DNA of 64,000 nucleotides from a virus, in the IMG/VR virus record IMGVR_UViG_3300042868_003730, positions 62,001 through 126,000 of that record, one strand, 5' to 3'. Every line of letters starts with the position of its first letter. Within the stretch, counting starts at the first letter, position 1. Both the position numbers and the translations under genes were made by a program. This document shows, piece after piece, positions 59,005-64,000 of the stretch. The notes below the pieces were generated by a model. That model was not told the DNA's origin and made no database searches. It saw only the letters and a list, made by a program, of their open reading frames with translations.

Positions 59005-60786
59005 ATGAAAGTAGTGCATAAAGATTTACAGGCTCTTGGTGTTGATCAGGAGTCTGTAAGAAAATTCTTGAAGTACAAAGAAGCAGATGCTAAGGTAGGG
59101 GATGACCCGTATGCTTCATCTGCTAGTGAAAAGGCAAATAAGACCAAGGCGTATCGCGAACTGCATAAAGACCTCACCGCTAAAACCAAGAATCCTAATG
59201 TTGCGATTCAAACTCTAAGTAACATTCATGACTATAAAGGAAAAGAAGCGATGTATGAAAGTATGATGTCATTCAAATCTTTCCTCGAGATCAATGAATT
59301 GTCTAACGTCACCCTGGCTTCTTATAAAAAGAAAGCAGGAGAACAGGCAACAGCTGCTGATAAGGCAGGTGACTTCAAGAAAGGTAATAAGCGATTCTCT
59401 GGTATTACCAAAGCAACGAAGAAACAATTTGCTAATCCAGTAAAAGAAGATTTTAATATCTGTGAAACAGCAGAATCTGGACTCGCTGCCAAAGCAGAAA
59501 AATCTGGTATCTCAATCGGTACGCTACGCAAAGTTTATAATCGCGGTATGGCAGCGTGGAACTCTGGCCATCGCCCAGGAACCACTCCACAACAATGGGG
59601 TATGGCTCGCGTAAACTCTTACATCACCAAAGGCAAAGGTACATATCACGGAGCAGATAAAGACTTGCGTGAAGAAACCGTACAGGAGTCTGGTGGTACT
59701 GCTGTGTGGAAAAGTGGATGTTGTCATGTTGAAAAATATGGAGATGATGTATTTGCTCTATATGTTAATGATAAAAAACATAAATTTTACACTTCATTAA
59801 AAGATGCTAAAGCTGCGTCAGTTGAGTTTAATGGGAAAAATCTAGAAGAAAAAGAAGTTCCAAAAGATCCGGAGTCTGGACTGCCAAAGAAATATGTTGC
59901 TGGTCTTTCATCCTCTACTGCTAAAGCCAGGGCTGCGCACTTCAATAAAATGGATAAGAAAAGCGACAGCGACCCAACTGCATATGAACCAGCACCTGGA
60001 GACGCAACTGCTAAAACCAAAACAAGTAAGCATACATTAAAGTATCGCGAAATGTATGGAGAAAGTATTGATGAGGAAATACTGGAAGCATGCTGGGTTG
60101 GTTATAAACAAGTTGGTGTGAAGAAAAAGGGAAATAGAATGGTTCCCAACTGCGTGGCAGAAGATGTTGATTATATGTTCCATCCTCTTATCGAAGCAGT
60201 AAATGCAATTGATAGTGGTGAGTATGACTACGAGGGCCAGATGGCCAGATTACAGTTACAAACTATCTGCCGCAACTCAAAAGATTTAGTTGACATGCTT
60301 TCTGACGATGAGAATATGCCAGAGTGGGTTCAATCTAAAATAACTTTAGCTCAAGATTATATTAGTTCAGTTAGAGATTACTTACAATCTAAAGAAGAAT
60401 TGGGTGAAAATCTAGAAGAACAATTCGATATAATCGAAGAAGTTGTTGAAGAGCTATCAGCTGAATATGGTATTGACTCTGAAGTAATTTGGGAAAACTT
60501 TGACGAGTTTACAGACGAAGAATTACTAGAATACGCAGTTGATGCCAAAGGGCACAAATCGTCCACTGGTGGATTGACACAAAAAGGTCGAGATGCTTAC
60601 AACGCCAAAGGCGGAAATTTGCAAGCACCAGTGACTACTCCGCCATCCAAACTGAAGCCAGGAAGTAAGGCAGCAAATCGTCGTAAGTCTTTCTGCGCAC
60701 GTATGGGTGGTATGGAAGGTGCCATGAAAAAACCAAATGGTGAACCCACTCGCAAAGCACTAGCTCTGCGTAAATGGAATTGCTAA
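59005..60786 (+). CDS. mosaic protein with DUF5824-like and DUF6321-like domains
   Basis: 593 residues; ATG 59005 follows the previous stop by one base. Domains: ~1-80, charged; ~88-115, SFKSFLEINELSNVTLASYK, a repeat-type start also used as a capsid-targeting-like segment; ~153-228, a DUF5824-like block (AEKSGISIGTLRKVYNRGMA, AWNSGHRPGTTPQQWGMARV); ~362-386, ACWVGYKQVGVKKKGNRMVP; ~400-515, acidic helical; ~516-593, DUF6321-like (RRKSFCARMGGMEGAMKKPN, ALALRKWNC). An in-frame ATG at 59251 has an AAAGG site 10 bases upstream, a possible second start. Such mosaics are found as injected or head-associated proteins; role unknown. Confidence 0.7.
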   Translation: MKVVHKDLQALGVDQESVRKFLKYKEADAKVGDDPYASSASEKANKTKAYRELHKDLTAKTKNPNVAIQTLSNIHDYKGKEAMYESMMSFKSFLEINELSNVTLASYKKKAGEQATAADKAGDFKKGNKRFSGITKATKKQFANPVKEDFNICETAESGLAAKAEKSGISIGTLRKVYNRGMAAWNSGHRPGTTPQQWGMARVNSYITKGKGTYHGADKDLREETVQESGGTAVWKSGCCHVEKYGDDVFALYVNDKKHKFYTSLKDAKAASVEFNGKNLEEKEVPKDPESGLPKKYVAGLSSSTAKARAAHFNKMDKKSDSDPTAYEPAPGDATAKTKTSKHTLKYREMYGESIDEEILEACWVGYKQVGVKKKGNRMVPNCVAEDVDYMFHPLIEAVNAIDSGEYDYEGQMARLQLQTICRNSKDLVDMLSDDENMPEWVQSKITLAQDYISSVRDYLQSKEELGENLEEQFDIIEEVVEELSAEYGIDSEVIWENFDEFTDEELLEYAVDAKGHKSSTGGLTQKGRDAYNAKGGNLQAPVTTPPSKLKPGSKAANRRKSFCARMGGMEGAMKKPNGEPTRKALALRKWNC

Positions 60787-60798
60787 GGTAGAAGGATA

Positions 60799-61305
60799 AT
60801 GAAATCATTTAAGAGTTATCTTACTGAACAATACGCAGGAAACTACGTCTGTCTGGAAACAGAAGATATGTCGTTTTTCTTTGTAGACTGTGGAATTCCT
60901 GAGCCAACATCTGGGGTAGTTCCTCCAGATTTTCACTGTACAGTTATGTACTCTGAAATATCAGTTATTGAACCAGAAAGAGTTGCTAGCCTATTGCGTA
61001 CTTCTGGATTCAATAAACCATACATCGGTAAGATAATTGGGTTTGATCTTTTTGATTCACCTGAAGATAATACCAAGTGTTCTCTTGTCGCTAAAATAGA
61101 ATGCCCTGAATTGATGCAAGCGCATGACTATCTAAAGGGTATTGGTCTACAACATTCTTATTCAGAATATTCACCGCATATTACTCTACGATATGGAATG
61201 GATATTATTGAGGCAGCTAAATACAAAGAATTGCTAAGTGGTTGTACTGGTTCGGTTACGATGGCAAAGTTTAGAAGTGAGCCAATAAATAAACATTACG
61301 TATGA
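60799..61305 (+). CDS. 2H phosphoesterase, Acb1-like (anti-CBASS candidate)
   Basis: 168 residues with AGAAGGAT ribosome site. Two HxT motifs, His46-x-Thr48 in DFHCTVMYS and His127-x-Thr129 in SPHITLRYG, define the 2H phosphoesterase fold. T4 Acb1 (57B) has its pairs at 44/46 and 113/115, so size and spacing fit; Acb1 destroys the cyclic nucleotides that trigger CBASS immunity. The N-terminus MKSFKSYLTEQ looks like the capsid-targeting segments of T4 internal proteins, suggesting packaging and injection. Alternatives: an RNA 2'-5' ligase-type or other phage 2H enzyme. Overlaps gp3 by ATGA. Confidence 0.65.
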   Translation: MKSFKSYLTEQYAGNYVCLETEDMSFFFVDCGIPEPTSGVVPPDFHCTVMYSEISVIEPERVASLLRTSGFNKPYIGKIIGFDLFDSPEDNTKCSLVAKIECPELMQAHDYLKGIGLQHSYSEYSPHITLRYGMDIIEAAKYKELLSGCTGSVTMAKFRSEPINKHYV

Positions 61306-61835
61306 CTATTCTAACTTGCCCATCGCCGAGTAACATTAACCCATTAAATCCAAATGGATTTTTGTTCTCGGTCAGTAAACTCCCGGAACTAACATTCTTC
61401 GTTCAGGACGTAGAGTTGCCTTCTCTTAGTATCGGGACTGTTATCCAGTCATCAAGTGTTCAAGATATTAAGATTCCAGGAGAGACAGCTGATTTTGGTA
61501 GTCTTAGTGTTGAGTTTCTTGTAGATGAACAGTTCGCCAACTATAAAGCAATTTATGCCTGGATGGTTGGATTGACATACCCAGAGACCCATGATATGTA
61601 TAAGGCATTCTTAGCCTCTGCAAAGAATGCGAACTCATACAGTGAACTGGCGAAGGGTTACTCTGATGCATCATTGACTATTCTCGATAGCAGCAATAAT
61701 CCAGTTCAGAGAATTACGTTTATTGATGCGTTTCCAACATCGCTAAGTACATTACCATTTACCTCTCAGAGTAGTGATGTTCAATTCCTGAGAGCAACTG
61801 CTACGTTTGACTATACATATTATAAATTATCTTAA
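61302..61835 (+). CDS. gp3: tail completion protein gp3
   Basis: 177 residues (T4: 176). NPLNPNGFLFSVSKLPELTF, FVQDVELPSLSIGTVIQSSS, VDEQFANYKAIYAWMVGLTY and PETHDMYKAFLA follow the tail-terminator pattern of T4-like phages, a tube-fold protein. It caps the tail tube when the gp29 length is reached, then gp15 binds. Encoded between the Acb1-like gene and uvsY, far from the other tail genes, as in other T4-like phages. Confidence 0.8.
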   Translation: MTILTCPSPSNINPLNPNGFLFSVSKLPELTFFVQDVELPSLSIGTVIQSSSVQDIKIPGETADFGSLSVEFLVDEQFANYKAIYAWMVGLTYPETHDMYKAFLASAKNANSYSELAKGYSDASLTILDSSNNPVQRITFIDAFPTSLSTLPFTSQSSDVQFLRATATFDYTYYKLS

Positions 61836-61851
61836 CTTCCTGTAATATATT

Positions 61852-62286
61852 ATGACACTCGATGAAATTCGAGAGCAGTGGGAAACTGACTGCTCAATAG
61901 ACGACCTCCATCCTGACAAAGCATCAGCCACTAGTCCAAGTCTTCATGCGAAGTACCTTGGTGAGTTGATGAACTATAGACTCAAACTCACCAAAACGCA
62001 GTTTGAGTACAGCCAGCTGCGCGCCAAGAAGTCTAAGTATTTTCGTGGAGAAATGACTCGCGAAGAACTTGAAGAGAATGGCTGGGAGCAGTGGCAATAC
62101 AAAACACTCAAGTCCGAAGTCGAGGCATTACTCGACGCCGACACACAGACTCAGACTATCCTTGCTCGAGTTGAGTATTTGAAATCCGTTATCTACTACT
62201 TGGAATCAGTTCTCGGTGAGATTAGGTCAAGATCATTCCATGTGAAAAACATAATAACTTGGGCTCAGTTTAGGGCAGGCGCGTGA
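61852..62286 (+). CDS. uvsY: recombination mediator UvsY
   Basis: 144 residues (T4: 137). LDEIREQWETDCSIDDLHPD, ASATSPSLHAKYLGELMNYR, YFRGEMTREELEENGWEQWQ and VLGEIRSRSFHVKNIITWAQ, then FRAGA, match UvsY including its conserved C-terminus (IKSRGFAIKHIQDMRAFEAG in T4). UvsY loads the UvsX recombinase on gp32-coated DNA. No strong ribosome site is seen. It overlaps uvsW by a GTGA junction. Confidence 0.9.
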   Translation: MTLDEIREQWETDCSIDDLHPDKASATSPSLHAKYLGELMNYRLKLTKTQFEYSQLRAKKSKYFRGEMTREELEENGWEQWQYKTLKSEVEALLDADTQTQTILARVEYLKSVIYYLESVLGEIRSRSFHVKNIITWAQFRAGA

Positions 62287-63797
62287 TTCGATTTATTGAT
62301 TTTAATGAGACCCACATCAAGGTTCTCATCGATGATTTTGGCATTGAGCAGGAGATGTCAGACTTCTTCACGTTCTTCGCGCCTGGGTATAAGTTTCACC
62401 CGAAGGTAAAGGCGAAGATCTGGGATGGCAAAATCCGTATGCTCGATGCTCGCAGAAAGACCCTATACAAAGGGTTACTTGCGATCGCGATCAAATTTGT
62501 AAAAGATCGCGAGTATGAGTTCGAGATTGATAAGAGCCTAGACAATCGTACTGGTCTCAAAGAAGAAGATATCCGTGCCTACGTTGATTCCCTTCAACTG
62601 ACTGCTCGCGGTGAGTTGCTTGAGGTAAGAGAGTACCAATACCAAGCAGTATACAAAACTCTAGAGACAAAGCGCAACCTGTTAATCTCACCGACGAGTT
62701 CTGGTAAGAGTGCGATTCTTTACTGCAAAACTCGATACCACGTCGACAATAATCAGAGCGTGTTGCTAATTGTTCCGACGACAATGCTCGTAGAACAAAT
62801 CTTCTCGGACTTCAAAGATTACTCAACGAAAAATGGATGGGATGTTGAAGGTAATATCCAGCTGCTGTACTCCGGCAAAGAAAAGTTATTCCACAAGCCA
62901 ATTATGATCAGCACGTGGCAGTCTATTACTGCTATGATGAAGAATGATCCGGATAACTTCTCGAACCTAACATCTAGCGTAGACGTAGCCCTATTCGATG
63001 AGGCGCATACTTACAAGGCAGCAGCAGTGCTAGCGACGATGGAAAAGTTTATCAAGACTGCTTGGAGAACTGGTACCACTGGAACTATTGATAACAACAA
63101 GATCAATGAACTAAGTCTTATTGGATTGATGGGGCCAATCTATAAGGTCATCACGACGAAACAATTGATGGATGCGGGTCAGGTAACTACCCTAAAGATC
63201 AAAGCATTGATGCTACAACACCCAGAAGAACTACGTAAGCAGCTGAAGGGTATGAAATATGCCGAAGAGATTGCGTATCTTGTTGGATGTCAGGAAAGAA
63301 ATAAGTTTATTGTTAACTTAGCGAAAGCCTGCTCGGGTAACACTCTTATTCTATTCAACTTCGTGGAACGCCATGGAGCAGTTCTCAATGATATGATCTC
63401 CAAGAAACTGGATGGTTCTGGCAGGTCTATATACTTTGTACACGGTGGCACTGATGTTGAAGATCGAGAGAAGATTCGATTGACTGTTGAGAAAGAAGAT
63501 GATTCGATTATTATTGCGACGTCATCTCTATTCAGCACTGGTATCAATATGCCATCGATTGCGAACATCATCTTTGCGGTGCCAACCAAGTCTACGATTA
63601 GAATTCGTCAGAGTATTGGTCGGGGATTACGCCTGAAGGATGGAAAGACTCACTGTAATTTGTTTGATATCGTGGATGACCTGAGTTGCAAGTCCTATAT
63701 AAACACCACGATGCAGCATTTCCAGGAAAGAGTCAAGGTCTATGACTCAGAGCAGTTCGAATGGGAATTAGTAAAAGTTCCTCTAAAGACCCAGTAA
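62283..63797 (+). CDS. uvsW: UvsW helicase
   Basis: 504 residues, start codon GTG overlapping the uvsY stop (GTGA). N-terminal DNA-binding/regulatory domain (KVLIDDFGIEQEMSDFFTFF, YKFHPKVKAKIWDGKIRML), then SF2 helicase motifs: I SPTSSGKSA (~137), II DEAH (~239), III GTTGT, V ATSSLFSTGIN, VI RIRQSIGRGLRLKDGK (~440-455). It unwinds branched DNA and R-loops, switches replication from origin- to recombination-dependent and promotes fork regression. Followed by divergent promoters and the probable gp55 gene. Confidence 0.95.
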   Translation: MIRFIDFNETHIKVLIDDFGIEQEMSDFFTFFAPGYKFHPKVKAKIWDGKIRMLDARRKTLYKGLLAIAIKFVKDREYEFEIDKSLDNRTGLKEEDIRAYVDSLQLTARGELLEVREYQYQAVYKTLETKRNLLISPTSSGKSAILYCKTRYHVDNNQSVLLIVPTTMLVEQIFSDFKDYSTKNGWDVEGNIQLLYSGKEKLFHKPIMISTWQSITAMMKNDPDNFSNLTSSVDVALFDEAHTYKAAAVLATMEKFIKTAWRTGTTGTIDNNKINELSLIGLMGPIYKVITTKQLMDAGQVTTLKIKALMLQHPEELRKQLKGMKYAEEIAYLVGCQERNKFIVNLAKACSGNTLILFNFVERHGAVLNDMISKKLDGSGRSIYFVHGGTDVEDREKIRLTVEKEDDSIIIATSSLFSTGINMPSIANIIFAVPTKSTIRIRQSIGRGLRLKDGKTHCNLFDIVDDLSCKSYINTTMQHFQERVKVYDSEQFEWELVKVPLKTQ

Positions 63798-63808
63798 TAT
63801 CAACCCTG

Positions 63809-63851
63809 CAGTTGAATTATACCTTGTAAAAAGCAAGTGTAAAATAAACTT
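63809..63851 (-). promoter_or_regulatory. minus-strand sigma70-like promoter (antisense to uvsW)
   Basis: On the minus strand: AAGTTTATTTTAC, 17-base spacer, then GG-preceded TATAAT and TCAACTG. This is the same pair of conserved blocks and spacing as at 46091-46133. It points leftwards into uvsW and is back-to-back with the plus-strand promoter at 63870. Confidence 0.5.
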
Positions 63852-63869
63852 TACATCTAAACAATTTAT

Positions 63870-63897
63870 TTTACTTTCTGGCAGGAAAGGGTATACT
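63870..63897 (+). promoter_or_regulatory. sigma70-like promoter for the rightmost gene
   Basis: TTTACT (63870-63875), 16-base spacer, TATACT (63892-63897) preceded by GG. Same -35 form as P1/P2. About 27 bases before the ATG at 63924, with a TAGGAG ribosome site. An early/middle promoter is expected for a late sigma factor. Confidence 0.6.
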
Positions 63898-63923
63898 TGG
63901 TTGAGTTCCATAGGAGTACCTCA

Positions 63924-64000
63924 ATGCAAGACAATTCAATCAAGATCGTTCCACCAGTTGATGCAGACAATAAGAACCACTACGTAAACAACGTCAAGTT
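63924..64000 (+). CDS. gp55: 5' end of probable late sigma factor gp55 (cut by window edge)
   Basis: 25 visible codons from ATG 63924 (ribosome site TAGGAG, 7 bases upstream), still open at the window end. They read MQDNSIKIVPPVDADNKNHY followed by VNNVK. The HYVNN motif matches the T4 gp55 start (PKYNYVNNKELLQ), and uvsW is commonly followed by gp55 in cyanophage-type genomes. gp55 would direct the polymerase to the CTAAATA promoters together with gp33 and the clamp. With so little sequence this is a suggestion only. Confidence 0.5.
   Translation, partial: MQDNSIKIVPPVDADNKNHYVNNVK

Overview
This window is about 64 kb of the genome of a T4-type contractile-tailed phage. It carries recognisable homologues of T4 gp32, gp33, gp59, gp29, gp26, gp16, gp54, gp4, gp48, gp53, gp27, gp5, PAAR (gp5.4), gp25, gp6, gp8, gp13, gp14, gp15, gp17, gp18, gp19, gp20, gp67, gp21, gp22, gp23, gp3, UvsY and UvsW. 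Several families are of the kind common in marine and freshwater T4-like phages (cyanophage/pelagiphage type) rather than Enterobacteria T4: a 3-TM holin, the DUF4815 protein, a zinc-less gp32 and a small cyanophage-type gp16. The sequence does not fix the host; there are no photosynthesis genes, and the TTCG-loop terminators and purine-rich Shine-Dalgarno sites only say Gram-negative-like. All identifications come from reading the proteins, with no database search.

Layout: (1) 1-2255, small unidentified genes with TAATG/ATGA-type overlaps, driven by sigma70-like promoters, two of which are near-identical copies. (2) 2239-4232, a replication/late-transcription block: gp33, gp59, a small gene and gp32, closed by a bidirectional terminator. 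(3) 9906-4275 on the minus strand: gp4, a conserved virion protein, gp54, holin, gp16, gp26 with a probable -1 frameshift into a gp51-like extension, and the tape measure gp29. (4) 9949-19273, baseplate: gp48, gp53, hub gp27-like, gp5 with two peptidoglycan-hydrolase domains, PAAR tip, gp25, gp6 and a wedge protein. (5) 19302-42505, host-recognition region: gp8 with a very large insertion, a 2090-residue DUF4815 protein, two long fibres, a Gly-rich adhesin, two membrane proteins, further fibre-like proteins and fibre-assembly-like genes. (6) 42521-45298, a 925-residue protein made of about 29 perfectly in-register 20-residue repeats plus a gp6-like C-terminal domain. (7) 45332-57383, neck, terminase, tail and head: gp13, 14, 15, 17, 18, 19, 20, 67, a gp68-position gene, a beta-rich virion protein, 21, 22, 23. 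(8) 57474-63797, an AAA+ ATPase, a mosaic DUF5824/DUF6321-like protein, a 2H phosphoesterase resembling the anti-CBASS protein Acb1, gp3, UvsY and UvsW. (9) The right edge begins a gene that looks like the late sigma factor gp55.

A T4-type late-promoter motif, mostly CTAAATA with two copies of exact TATAAATA, precedes most plus-strand late operons, and a divergent pair at 9910-9939 launches the two opposed tail operons. gp33 and the probable gp55 would be the factors reading these sites. Tail genes on both strands together build one contractile tail: gp29 and its chaperones set the length, gp54/gp48 start the tube, gp19/gp18 form tube and sheath, gp3/gp15 finish it, and gp13/gp14 join it to the gp20 head portal.

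The best candidates for something new are the gp26-gp51 frameshift, the Acb1-like phosphoesterase with an apparent capsid-targeting N-terminus, the perfect-register repeat/gp6 fusion protein, and a glycine-tyrosine beta-repeat module shared by three different virion proteins. No stretch longer than about 130 bases lacks a gene. I saw no tRNA gene, CRISPR array or insertion sequence, but could not scan exhaustively for tRNAs. No gp24 vertex gene, gp9/11/12 or fibritin gene was recognised.
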